This document shows, in pieces, positions 1 through 7,402 of a DNA stretch of 17,562 bases (position 1 is its first letter; every line of letters starts with the position of its first letter). The notes under the pieces are model-generated. The model had not been told where the DNA came from and did no database searches. It was given only the letters and a program-made list of their open reading frames with translations. The stretch comes from UBA7359 sp964392105. Its GTDB lineage: Bacteria > Pseudomonadota > Gammaproteobacteria > Eutrophobiales > Eutrophobiaceae. The stretch lies in assembly GCA_964392105.1 (NCBI GenBank), contig CAYMPA010000049.1:1-17562 (forward strand), read 5' to 3'. A program made the translations under genes and the position numbers.

Positions 1-60
1 GGTGTTCTGATGCACATGGATGTGCGAATGCCGCGAAGACATGGATGTCTAAGAGTGGCC
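1..60. repeat. Pair of short hairpins with ATGGAT loops
   Basis: Two small hairpins lie side by side. The first has stem GCAC/GTGC around loop ATGGAT (12-25). The second has stem AGAC/GTCT around the same loop (37-50). They are separated by a spacer containing ATGCCGCG. The same loop and spacer recur at 13664-13800 with different but still complementary stems, so this is one member of a dispersed repeat family. It lies just past the 3' end of uvrC on the minus strand. No T-run follows either hairpin, so I do not call it a terminator. The element may continue beyond the window edge. Confidence 0.6.
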
Positions 61-98
61 TTACTCTCATAAAAATAATTCTATTTTCGGAGATGCCC

Positions 99-1922
99 TT
101 ATGAATTAATGTGAAATGTTTCATATATTTTTTGAGCAAGGCTTTTATTGATTCCTGGAACCATAGCAAGATCATCTACACCAGCTTTTGCAACACCTTG
201 AATGCCACCAAAATGTTTTATTAAATTTTGTCGTCGCTTATTTCCTATCCCTTCAATTTCTTCAAGTTTTGAACGACTGCGTTTCTTTTTTCGTCGCTGT
301 CGATGTGCAGTTATTGCAAATCGATGTGCTTCATCTCGAATATGTTGTATTACATGCAACGCAGGAGATGAACTATCACAGTCTATGGTTTTATTTTCAA
401 GTGCGAGGATCAGATTTTCCAGGCCTGGTTTTCTGGATGGTCCTTTTGCAACACCTAATATAGGGATATGGGTGAGTTGTAGTTCATAGAGTTCTTTTTT
501 AGCAACACCAATCTGGCCTTTTCCACCGTCAATCAAAATAAGATCAGGCAACCTTGCATCTTCTTTGACAAGACGCGTGTAACGTCTTCTTATTATCTGG
601 CTCATAGCTGCGTAATCATCACCTCTCTTTACATTTTTTATATTAAATTGGCGATATTTAGAGTTAATAGGCCCATCTTGTCCAAACACCACACATGATC
701 CAACCGTTGCCTCACCATGAGTATGACTTATATCAAAACATTCCATGCGTTCTATTGGTTCATTAAACGAGAGTAGTTTTTGTAACGCTTCAAATCTTTT
801 ATGCTGGCTCTTGTTTCTCGCGATTTTTTGTTTTAAAGAAAGCTCGACATTTTCTTTAGCCATGGCCAGCCATTTCGCTCGTTCCCCTCTTACATTAGCT
901 TTTAGCTTTATTTTTCTTCCCGCTTTTTCAGTTATTACATTTTTAATTAGATCAATCTCATCAAAATCATGACTAATCAGTATTTCGGGAGGAATTTTTT
1001 TTTGTTTATTTAAATAAAACTGGGTTAAAAATGCCTTTACTAAATCTGATTCTGACTGTTCCTCAATATGTTGAGGATAATAACTTCGACTACCAAGATT
1101 CAATCCTGATCGTATAAAGACCAATTGTATACATGCCTGGCTACCATTTATTGCACAGGTAATAATATCCAGGTCTCCTCCTTCAGTAGTTATATGCTGT
1201 TTTTCCTGAACATTACGTAAAGAACGAATTTGATCACGTAATCTTGCAGCGACCTCAAACTCCAATGTATCAGATGCTCTTTGCATTGGATCTGTCAGTG
1301 CTTTAATCACCTTCTCATTTTTCCCTTCAAGAAATAATGTTGCGAGTTCAATATCATGTTGATAATCCTCTTTTGAGATGTAGCCAACACAAGATGCGGA
1401 ACAGCGTTTGATCTGATATTGCAAACAAGGCCTGGAACGATTTGCAAATACGCTGTCTTCACAAGAACGAATTAAAAAAAGCTTTTGTATCAAATTAAGT
1501 GTTCTTCTGACTGAACCTGCTCCAGGATAAGGCCCAAAGTACTTGCCATTGCCTTTTAATGCTCCGCGATGATAACGAAAATGCGGGTATTCATGATCGG
1601 TTGATAAATAAAGATAGGGATAACTTTTATCATCACGAAACAAGATGTTATATCGAGGTTTGTAACTTTTAATAAGATTATTTTCGAGTATCAACGCTTC
1701 GTTTTCAGTGTGTGTAACGGTAACTTCTATATTATCTACCTGTTTTATCATCACCTGTGTTTTAGGTGAGTCAGATTGACTACGATTAAAATAACTTGAT
1801 ACGCGTTTCTTCAGGTTTTTTGCCTTACCTACATAAATAATCTTGCCCTGTTCATCCTGCATACAATAGACGCCGGAGCGACTCGTCAGTGTCTTCAGAA
1901 AAGATTTTGAGTCAAACGGCAT
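99..1922 (-). CDS. uvrC: UvrC, excinuclease ABC subunit C
   Basis: UvrC is the nuclease subunit of UvrABC nucleotide excision repair. It is recruited to UvrB at a lesion and cuts on both sides. At 607 aa it is close to the 610 aa of E. coli UvrC. The N-terminal GIY-YIG nuclease is visible (GVYCM near 17-21, IIYVGKAKNLKKR at 28-40, catalytic Glu in the ENEALILE segment). Cysteines at 154, 166, 174 and 178 have the spacing and numbering of the E. coli 4Fe-4S ligands. A UvrB-binding UVR segment lies near 205-240. The RNase H-like 3'... and 5'-incision half shows FDISH (Asp397), RGDDY, LILIDGGKGQ (Asp465) and RDEAHRFAITAHR. Tandem helix-hairpin-helix motifs occupy about 553-605. The ATG start fits the family N-terminus, although no strong ribosome site precedes it. 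No terminator is evident downstream. Confidence 0.98.
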   Translation of the reverse strand: MPFDSKSFLKTLTSRSGVYCMQDEQGKIIYVGKAKNLKKRVSSYFNRSQSDSPKTQVMIKQVDNIEVTVTHTENEALILENNLIKSYKPRYNILFRDDKSYPYLYLSTDHEYPHFRYHRGALKGNGKYFGPYPGAGSVRRTLNLIQKLFLIRSCEDSVFANRSRPCLQYQIKRCSASCVGYISKEDYQHDIELATLFLEGKNEKVIKALTDPMQRASDTLEFEVAARLRDQIRSLRNVQEKQHITTEGGDLDIITCAINGSQACIQLVFIRSGLNLGSRSYYPQHIEEQSESDLVKAFLTQFYLNKQKKIPPEILISHDFDEIDLIKNVITEKAGRKIKLKANVRGERAKWLAMAKENVELSLKQKIARNKSQHKRFEALQKLLSFNEPIERMECFDISHTHGEATVGSCVVFGQDGPINSKYRQFNIKNVKRGDDYAAMSQIIRRRYTRLVKEDARLPDLILIDGGKGQIGVAKKELYELQLTHIPILGVAKGPSRKPGLENLILALENKTIDCDSSSPALHVIQHIRDEAHRFAITAHRQRRKKKRSRSKLEEIEGIGNKRRQNLIKHFGGIQGVAKAGVDDLAMVPGINKSLAQKIYETFHINS

Positions 1923-1958
1923 AATTAAACATGAATAAATTAGTTGTTAATTTATAAA

Positions 1959-2100
1959 GGCCACAGAGTTCACAGAGAAAGGCAAATAATACACACAAGC
2001 ATTAAATATTAAAAAACACGGCAGTTTTTCATTAATCATCTTTAAATAGTATGAATTAACTTTTATGCCTTTTTCTGTGCCCTCTGTGTTCTCTGTGGCT
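1959..2100. repeat. MITE-like element with CCACAGAG inverted ends
   Basis: The left end reads GGCCACAGAGTTCACAGAG followed by AAAGGCA (1959-1986). The right end (2065-2100) is its imperfect inverse: on the minus strand it reads AGCCACAGAGAACACAGAG and ends near AAAAAGGCAT. Between them is an AT-rich core of about 80 bp with no open frame. CCACAGAG/CACAGAG motifs of this kind occur as dispersed repeats in many proteobacterial genomes. The arrangement resembles a miniature inverted-repeat element filling the space between uvrC and the glycosylase gene. The right end provides the stop codon of the glycosylase gene (TAG, 2099-2101). No target-site duplication is obvious. Confidence 0.55.
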
Positions 2101-2749
2101 AATTTTTTATTTGCTGCCTGATTTCTTTAAACACATTACTGAACATACTTTCAGTTAAACGTTTTGTCTGGGTGTTGTAGCGACTGCAGTGATACGAATC
2201 AACAATTTGTCGACCATCTTCAAGATTATAAAACTTGGCATGTTTAAATGGATAATCTGACTGTTTTAATGCCAATGCCTTTATGACCGCTTTGTGTGAT
2301 ATTAGACCTAGACAGAGAATCACAGCTTTTTTATCAATTATTTTCAATTCTTCAACCAGATAACGATTACAGGTATTTATCTCTTCACCTACAGGCTTAT
2401 TCGCAGGCGGTAAACATTTAACTGCATTGGTTATTCGACAATGCTTTAGTTTCAAACCATCATTCAAATCAGTCGATGTTGGTTTATTACTAAATCCATG
2501 TTTGTAAAGCATTTTATAGAGAATTATCCCGGCGTGATCACCTGTAAATGGTCTGCCACTAGCATTTGCACCATGCATTCCCGGCGCCAAACCAACTATG
2601 AGTAACTTAGGTTTATTGTCGCCAAAGGCAGGAACCGGTCGAGCGTGATAGTTAGGATAATCAGATCGAATATCACGAAGAAAGCTGCTTAATCTCGGGC
2701 AAGAACAACATTCAATATCGAAAAGATCAATATTAACTGACAAACCCAA
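2099..2749 (-). CDS. Uracil-DNA glycosylase, family 5 (UDGb) type
   Basis: This is a monofunctional DNA glycosylase of the iron-sulfur UDG branch, which removes uracil or other deaminated bases at the first step of base excision repair. Motif 1 is GLAPGMHGANASGRPFTGD (53-71), matching the family-5 GLAPAAHG...TGD pattern rather than the family-4 GEAPG pattern. Motif 2 is HCSRYNTQT (188-196), where most relatives have HPS-x-x-NT. Cys14, Cys17, Cys112 and Cys127 fit the 4Fe-4S ligand pattern. An in-frame TAG lies two codons upstream (2753-2755), and no ATG precedes the conserved domain, so initiation must be non-ATG. TTG at 2749 or TTG at 2743 are the choices. AGGA at about 2751-2754 is too close to the first and well spaced for the second, so 2743 may be the true start. 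Length (216 aa) is normal for the family. Confidence 0.87.
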   Translation of the reverse strand: MGLSVNIDLFDIECCSCPRLSSFLRDIRSDYPNYHARPVPAFGDNKPKLLIVGLAPGMHGANASGRPFTGDHAGIILYKMLYKHGFSNKPTSTDLNDGLKLKHCRITNAVKCLPPANKPVGEEINTCNRYLVEELKIIDKKAVILCLGLISHKAVIKALALKQSDYPFKHAKFYNLEDGRQIVDSYHCSRYNTQTKRLTESMFSNVFKEIRQQIKN

Positions 2750-2755
2750 GTCCTA

Positions 2756-3104
2756 GAATATACATTACTATATTATCTTAACCTTTTGTATTTTATAAAT
2801 AATTATATGTTTTTATCCAGATCAAGTTAAGTCTTTTTGATCTTAAACATACAAACGTAATTCAATGACAGTATATAAACAATTAGCAATAGTTAACTAG
2901 AATAAATAAAAGGCAATTCTTAAAAATTATCGTTATTTCACACCTAGTAACTTTATACAGTCTATGATATAGCAGACAAAGGTTAAGCAGATCCCATAGA
3001 AATAGAGGAAGAAGCGATCTTACATCAGCCCAGGATTAACGACTTCAGTCTCAATCAATAAACAAATCCGAACTTCCCTGTTCTTGTTATTAATGATGCG
3101 TCGA
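2756..3104. other. AT-rich intergenic region without a gene
   Basis: About 350 bp of very AT-rich DNA separate the glycosylase and polyphosphate kinase genes. I see no coding frame with family features. One perfect inverted repeat, AGATCAA/TTGATCT with an 11-base loop (2819-2843), lies about 75 bp upstream of the glycosylase start and could be an operator or a small hairpin. The promoter of the glycosylase gene must lie in this region, but no convincing -35/-10 pair stands out. Confidence 0.5.
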
Positions 3105-3980
3105 TCAATATTTTTTCGGTACAAATGTCTGTGTATGCATCGCCGTGCGTTTATAACCTTTTCCTTCCTTCAGTGGAGGAATTTTCGGGACAACAGGCTT
3201 CAAGTCCTTATACGGGATTATACCCAGCAAATGTGAAATACAATTCAGACGGGCTCGTTTCTTGTCATCTGAAGGAACAACATACCAGGGTGCCTGTGGG
3301 ATATCAGTATTGAAGAACATTTCATCCTTGCTCTTGGAGTAATCCTGCCATCTCGACCTGGATTCCATGTCCATGGGGCTCAGTTTCCAGAATTTGTGCC
3401 GCTCCAAAGCGCGTCCCTTAAAGCGCCTTTCCTGCTCCACAGTGCTGACCGAGAACCAGTACTTAATGAGGATAATCCCTGAACGCACCAACGCGCATTC
3501 GAATTCCGGGCAGAAACGCAAAAACTCCTGATATTCTTGCGGGGTACAGAAACCCATTACGCGTTCGACCCCAGCGCGGTTATACCAGCTCCTATCAAAC
3601 AGTGCGATCTCACCCGCTGTCGGTAGATGTGCGATATAACGCTGAAAGTACCACTGCGTTTTCTCCCGTTCCGTGGGGGCGGGCAACGCAACTATATTAC
3701 AGATCCGGGGATTCATGTGTTGCATAATACGCTTGATGACCCCACCCTTGCCGGCGGCATCACGACCCTCAAATATAATCACAACTTTAAGTCCTTTTTC
3801 CTTTACCCATTCCTGGAGCTTGACCAGTTCAACCTGGAGTCGAAACAACTCTTTCTCGTAAAGCTTATTCGACAGCTTTGCCTCTTTCTCTCCTCTCAGC
3901 CTTGGATCATGCTCATGATACGCATCCACTATTTCAGCTATCTTTTTCTTTTTTGGGGAACTGGTTTTCTTTTTAGCCAT
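3105..3980 (-). CDS. ppk2: Polyphosphate kinase 2 (PPK2 family)
   Basis: PPK2 enzymes transfer phosphate between inorganic polyphosphate and nucleoside di- or monophosphates in the cytoplasm, linking polyphosphate stores to the nucleotide pool. The 291-aa protein has the full single-domain core: Walker A EGRDAAGKGG (71-80), the PAPTEREKTQWYFQRY segment (100-115), Walker B with FDRSWYNRAGVE (128-139), and an Arg-rich lid (RRFKGRALERHKFWKLSPMD, 185-204). The length and motifs fit a one-domain PPK2, class I-like. Whether the acceptor is ADP/GDP or AMP cannot be decided from motifs alone. A Lys-rich start (MAKKKTSSPKKKK) precedes the core. AGGAG sits 7-8 bases before the ATG and supports this start. 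Local GC content is higher than in the flanking repair genes. Confidence 0.95.
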   Translation of the reverse strand: MAKKKTSSPKKKKIAEIVDAYHEHDPRLRGEKEAKLSNKLYEKELFRLQVELVKLQEWVKEKGLKVVIIFEGRDAAGKGGVIKRIMQHMNPRICNIVALPAPTEREKTQWYFQRYIAHLPTAGEIALFDRSWYNRAGVERVMGFCTPQEYQEFLRFCPEFECALVRSGIILIKYWFSVSTVEQERRFKGRALERHKFWKLSPMDMESRSRWQDYSKSKDEMFFNTDIPQAPWYVVPSDDKKRARLNCISHLLGIIPYKDLKPVVPKIPPLKEGKGYKRTAMHTQTFVPKKY

Positions 3981-4123
3981 GGTTCTTCTCCTGGACTTTA
4001 TTGTTATCTCGATCAGATTCCGGTCTTTAGATGTAATATTAGGTAACCGTATCTAAAAAGGATAGCTTATTCGTAAAGAAATGAGTTGAAATCAGGTGAT
4101 CAGCTTCGCCGTGTTATTAATTC

Positions 4124-5031
4124 TCAGCTACCGGTATTTAACTGCTTTTGGAGTTCGGACAGGATGTATACAGCGAGTTTANNNNNNNNNNNNNNNNNNN
4201 NNNNNNNNNNNNNNNNNNNNNNNNNNNNNNNNNNNNNNNNNNNNNNNNNNNNNNNNNNNNNNNNNNNNNNNNNNNNNNNNNACTCTTTCCCGGAGATGTC
4301 TCAACTGTAGCCGGTTCCGATACGACGGATGTTGGAATGCTACTCTCTGCCGGAGACGTCTCAACGATTACCGGTTCAGCAGATGAAGTACCGGGTAGAA
4401 GGGCCCAAAGCTGATCGCCCAGACCCTTATCAGGAGCGCTACCGGTATTTAACTGCTTTTGGAGTTCGGACAGGATGTATACAGCGAGTTTACTGTTATC
4501 CCAATCGCCCTCATGGTCCTGGACTGTTATCAGGGTCCCGCCTGCATCACCTTTCTTCAGCTTTATCTGGTAGTGCCGATGACTCGACTCAGCATCACCG
4601 GTAGTCAAACCGATACGTTCAAGCAATGTCCGGTCTTGTTTGTTAGATTGCCCGTCTGCAATTCCGCCAACAGGATAGAAGATGTCATAGATGCCGCTGC
4701 GGCGGTCTTTATCATCCACAATGAGCCCAATCTCCTCCAGCGCCCGTCCCGTGTTGCGCCACGCCCAGGAAAACTTCGCCCGCACCAACAACAGTATTTT
4801 TCCTTTACCGGTGTCGACCAGTTGTGTGCGCTGCACCCTTGTAGGTTTCGATACGACGGATGTTGGTTTGCTACTCTTTCCCGGAGATGTCTCAACTGTA
4901 GCCGGTTCCGATACGACGGATGTTGGACTGCTACTCTCTGTAACAACTATTACCGGTTCACTGGATAGTGTCCCAGACAGAAACAAGCTGATGATAGAAA
5001 CAGAAATGCTTCGTTCGATATTGCCGTGCAT
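4124..5031 (-). CDS. Tandem BamC-like domain protein, split by assembly gap
   Basis: After an N-terminal hydrophobic segment (about 8-21, a likely signal peptide) and a Ser/Thr/Pro/Val-rich linker, residues 78-195 match the BamC/NlpB helix-grip fold. Recognisable parts are FSWAWRNTGRALEEIGLIVDDKDR-like helix-strand residues (87-110), SGIYDIFY (112-119), and a distal block GGTLITVQDHEG ending LAVYILSELQKQL. BamC is normally a lipoprotein of the BAM outer-membrane assembly machine. Here no lipobox cysteine is visible, so lipid anchoring is doubtful. A second copy of the linker begins near 215 and runs into the Ns. Beyond the gap, the correct frame reads KLAVYILSELQKQLNTGS then TGA at 4124-4126. 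With Ns counted literally the frame is wrong and the end would be misplaced at 4138. Replacing the 100 Ns by the 380 bp predicted from the flanking repeats gives 396 codons including the stop, in frame. Function beyond the domain is unknown. Confidence 0.75.
4127..4181. repeat. Left copy of gap-flanking repeat (matches 4438-4492)
   Basis: The 55 bases before the gap are identical to 4438-4492 within the same gene (shift 311). On the minus strand both encode KLAVYILSELQKQLNTGS. After that point this copy stops (TGA) while the other continues into the linker. This copy is the end of the second BamC-like domain. Confidence 0.9.
4182..4281. other. Assembly gap of exactly 100 Ns
   Basis: A run of exactly 100 Ns is a conventional scaffold placeholder and carries no length information. 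The left flank equals 4438-4492 and the right flank equals 4873-4940, so the missing piece should correspond to 4493-4872, about 380 bp. That length restores the reading frame of the surrounding gene. Confidence 0.9.
4282..4349. repeat. Right copy of gap-flanking repeat (matches 4873-4940)
   Basis: The 68 bases after the gap match 4873-4940 with one mismatch (shift 591). On the minus strand both encode the linker containing PTSVVSEPATVETSPGKS. It marks the start of the second linker-plus-domain unit. Confidence 0.9.
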
Positions 5032-5099
5032 AGGTCCTAAGCGACCATGAATATGTTTAACAAGAATGTATTGATATCATAATGAGGTATAAATAATCC

Positions 5100-5693
5100 T
5101 CAAGCCTCATCATCATCTTCTTCCTCATCTTCTTCCTCATACTCATCAGGTAACTCATGTGCAATTCCTTTATGACAATCTATGCAGGTCTTACCTTGCT
5201 CAAACCCTGATTTATGTTTAATGGCAGAACGACGCGACTGCTCCTCATAATCCATGCTAATATAGTCATGACAGTTGCGACATTCAAGGGAATCATTCTG
5301 TTTCATGCGGTCCCATTCATGTTGTGCCAATTCAAGTCGATGATTGAGAAATTTTTCCCTGGTATCAAGCGTACCAAGAAACTTGTGGAGTAGTTCGTTA
5401 GACGCTTTGATCTTCCGGACAATTTTATCCCCCCACTCTTTAGGAACATGGCAGTCAGGACACATGGCCCTGACCCCGGATCGGTTGCTATAATGAATGG
5501 TATCCTTGTATTCCATATAAACGTTATCTTTCATCTCGTGGCATGAAATACAGAATTTTTCGGTATTAGTAAGTTCCAATCCCCAGTGAAAACCACCCCA
5601 GAAAACTATACCTGCAACAAATGCGACTGCAATTATAGTCCCCAATGCTATCTTGCTGGGACGTGTCAGGAGTTGCCATAGTCTACTAATCAT
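5100..5693 (-). CDS. NapC/NirT-type tetraheme c cytochrome with acidic tail
   Basis: Proteins of this family sit in the inner membrane by one N-terminal helix and pass electrons between the quinone pool and periplasmic redox partners. One membrane segment is seen at about 15-37, followed by four CXXCH heme sites: CISCH (48-52), CPDCH (78-82), CRNCH (138-142) and CIDCH (170-174). At 197 aa the length fits NapC/NirT/NrfH relatives. Conserved context around the first heme (EKFCISCHEMKDNVYMEYK) is typical. The C-terminus is unusual: from about 183 it is almost entirely Glu and Asp. A GGGGAA stretch precedes the ATG. It starts 26 bp after the FccB-like gene and is probably co-transcribed. The partner is inferred to be that flavoprotein and/or the small cytochrome upstream. 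Direction of electron flow (quinone reduction or quinol oxidation) cannot be told from sequence. Confidence 0.93.
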   Translation of the reverse strand: MISRLWQLLTRPSKIALGTIIAVAFVAGIVFWGGFHWGLELTNTEKFCISCHEMKDNVYMEYKDTIHYSNRSGVRAMCPDCHVPKEWGDKIVRKIKASNELLHKFLGTLDTREKFLNHRLELAQHEWDRMKQNDSLECRNCHDYISMDYEEQSRRSAIKHKSGFEQGKTCIDCHKGIAHELPDEYEEEDEEEDDDEA

Positions 5694-5719
5694 ACTTTCC
5701 CCATCTTGTTGTTATAGTT

Positions 5720-6988
5720 TTATTTAGCAAAGGCATCTGAGGTAATCGCTTTATACCAGGCATTCGCATATTTAGCCTCCTTTCTGCGAAATTTTTTCTT
5801 GCGCTTCTTGCTACTCTCACCATGTGACACCATTGTTATACGTCCACCTTCCAACCTGTAGACAGCAGCCATGGAAATGGCATATTTCGGGTTTATCAAA
5901 CTATAGATAGCGCTATTGTACGTCGGTTCAGGCATGGTCTGGCCACTTAAGCTGGATACGACGGCGGCAGCGCAAACTTTCGCCTGGCTACTGGCGGCAA
6001 ACCCGGTTTTTGGCATGTCCCCGGCGACACAGGAATCACCAATGATATAAATACCTTTTTGCTTATCGGATTCAAAGGTTCTCTGGTCAACCGTGCACCA
6101 GCCACTTTCATCAGTGAGACCGGCAGTCTGGGTAATGATCCCTGATTGCTGAGGAGGAATGATGTTAATTACATCGCCCTTATGTGAATCACCACCCTTG
6201 GTCTTAACGGTCTTTGCACCGGCATCTACCTGTACCACCTGACTTGATTTTATCCATTCGATCATGCCTGGATAGTGTTTCTCCCAGCCTTGCATGAAGA
6301 GTTCTTGTTTTGCAAAATCATCGTTGGCATCGACGATCAAAACTTTCGATTTAGGTTTATTGTTCTTCAGGTAGTGTGCAATCAAGCTGGCACGCTCATA
6401 GGGCGCGGGTGGGGCACGAAACGGCTTTGGCGGTGGCGCAATGATCACAACACCACCATCCGTCATCGCCTCTAACTGTTTTCGTAACAACAGTGTTTGT
6501 GGTCCAGCCTTCCAGGCATGCGGAATAGTTTCGCTAACCGTCTCATCGTAGCCTTCGATCTGATCCCAGCGAAAATCAATACCGGGGGAGAGAACAAGTT
6601 GGTCATACGTCAGGGATTGTCCCCCTTTGGTCGTTATATTTTTTGCGGCAGGGTCGATGGAGACAACCATGTCGTTCACAATCTTGACTTGCCTTTTACT
6701 GCTCAGTCCGTCATAGCTATGAGTGATGAAATCCATGGAATTCATACCCGCTATTACTGTGTTGCTGAATGGACAGGTAATAAATTTTGCATTGGGCTCG
6801 ATCAATGTTACGCCAATGTTCTGATTGTAACGGCGTACATAGTTGGCACAGGTAGCTCCACCAAATCCCCCGCCAACGATGACTACATTACCGCCGGCCG
6901 CGAGAGAAAGTCTTGGGAAACCGAGTGGTAAACACAACGATGCCGCACTCGCAAATTGCAAAAACTGGCGACGATTCAAATTTTTCAT
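5720..6988 (-). CDS. fccB: FccB-like flavoprotein (sulfide dehydrogenase family) lacking redox disulfide
   Basis: This 422-aa protein is homologous along its whole length to the FAD subunit of flavocytochrome c sulfide dehydrogenase, a periplasmic enzyme that oxidises sulfide and reduces a bound cytochrome. A twin-arginine signal is visible (NRRQFLQFASAASLCLPLG). The FAD-binding site is VVIVGGGFGGATCA (35-48). Cys72 in FITCPFSN corresponds to the Cys that binds FAD covalently (Cys42 of the Allochromatium enzyme). Other family blocks are PHAWKAGPQT, APYERAS, DVINIIPPQ, SGWCTVDQRTFES and IYIIGDSC. Both cysteines of the catalytic disulfide appear to be replaced: FRCPPGPYER reads FRAPPAPYER (Ala192), and NTCYS reads SAIYS (Ile361). 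A basic stretch (SKKRKKKFRRKEAK, about 393-406) replaces the usual neutral linker near the end. A strong AGGAG precedes the ATG. It starts 13 bp after the cytochrome gene. Sulfide oxidation is therefore uncertain. Confidence 0.9.
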   Translation of the reverse strand: MKNLNRRQFLQFASAASLCLPLGFPRLSLAAGGNVVIVGGGFGGATCANYVRRYNQNIGVTLIEPNAKFITCPFSNTVIAGMNSMDFITHSYDGLSSKRQVKIVNDMVVSIDPAAKNITTKGGQSLTYDQLVLSPGIDFRWDQIEGYDETVSETIPHAWKAGPQTLLLRKQLEAMTDGGVVIIAPPPKPFRAPPAPYERASLIAHYLKNNKPKSKVLIVDANDDFAKQELFMQGWEKHYPGMIEWIKSSQVVQVDAGAKTVKTKGGDSHKGDVINIIPPQQSGIITQTAGLTDESGWCTVDQRTFESDKQKGIYIIGDSCVAGDMPKTGFAASSQAKVCAAAVVSSLSGQTMPEPTYNSAIYSLINPKYAISMAAVYRLEGGRITMVSHGESSKKRKKKFRRKEAKYANAWYKAITSDAFAK

Positions 6989-7001
6989 GACTGGTCTCCT
7001 T

Positions 7002-7322
7002 TTATTTTTTTAATCCATAGAAATAATTCGCCATCAACTCGACTTCTTCGTCAGTATATCCTTTAGCAATATGTTCCATGACAGTAACCTTCTTATCGCC
7101 GCCTTCCTTGAACCCGTTCATTTCCTCGATGATGTCTTCGACCTCCTCTCCCCTGAGTTTGGGAATTTTTTTGCTGCCTCTACCATCGGTACCGTGACAA
7201 GCGGCACATGAATTCGCCAGCATCATGGCCTTGCTAAGACCCTCTGCCTGCGTAATACTCGCATGTGATAGAGTAAAGATAATCCCCGCTAGAGTAGTTA
7301 CTGTAAATGTGGGCTTTAACAT
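7002..7322 (-). CDS. Small monoheme cytochrome c, likely FccA-type partner
   Basis: This is a class I c-type cytochrome of 106 aa, exported by a signal peptide (hydrophobic 8-20, cleavage plausible after SITQA near 26). Heme attachment is CAACH (39-43), followed by GTDGRGS, a common class I pattern. Met82 in TVMEHIAKGYTDEEVELMANYF is the likely distal ligand, in the arrangement seen in the cytochrome subunits of flavocytochrome c. The mature protein is acidic (many Glu/Asp at 59-73 and 91-95). The gene lies directly before the FccB-like gene, as in fccAB operons, so it is probably its electron acceptor subunit. A good site (GGGAG, 7 bases) precedes the ATG. An intrinsic terminator lies between this gene and the upstream barrel gene. 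Confidence 0.9.
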   Translation of the reverse strand: MLKPTFTVTTLAGIIFTLSHASITQAEGLSKAMMLANSCAACHGTDGRGSKKIPKLRGEEVEDIIEEMNGFKEGGDKKVTVMEHIAKGYTDEEVELMANYFYGLKK

Positions 7323-7357
7323 TATTCATCTCCCTGGTTCGGAATTAATACTTTCAG

Positions 7358-7402
7358 AAAAAAACAACGGAAGGGGCTGCTGTGCGCAGACCCTGTCCGT
7401 TG
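7358..7402 (-). terminator. Intrinsic terminator inside the cytochrome cluster
   Basis: On the minus strand CAACGGA (7396-7402) pairs with TCCGTTG (7365-7371). The stem extends imperfectly through AGGG/CCCC and closes a GC-rich loop. Seven Ts follow directly (7358-7364). It lies 30 bp beyond the stop of the barrel gene and 36 bp before the start of the cytochrome gene. It could reduce transcription of the downstream electron-transfer genes, stabilise the upstream mRNA, or imply a second promoter in the short space to 7322. Confidence 0.85.

Noticed and set aside
1..60. Terminator for uvrC
   Set aside because: Hairpin stems are only about four base pairs and no T-run follows on the minus strand.
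4138..4181. Reading NSLYTSCPNSKSS as the C-terminus of the gap-spanning gene
   Set aside because: This frame depends on the arbitrary 100 Ns. The neighbouring frame reads LAVYILSELQKQLNTGS, identical to the domain encoded at 4438-4492, and ends at TGA 4124-4126.
5720..7322. Straightforward assignment as a sulfide dehydrogenase fccAB pair
   Set aside because: Gene order and overall similarity fit, but both cysteines of the catalytic disulfide are absent, so the function is left open.
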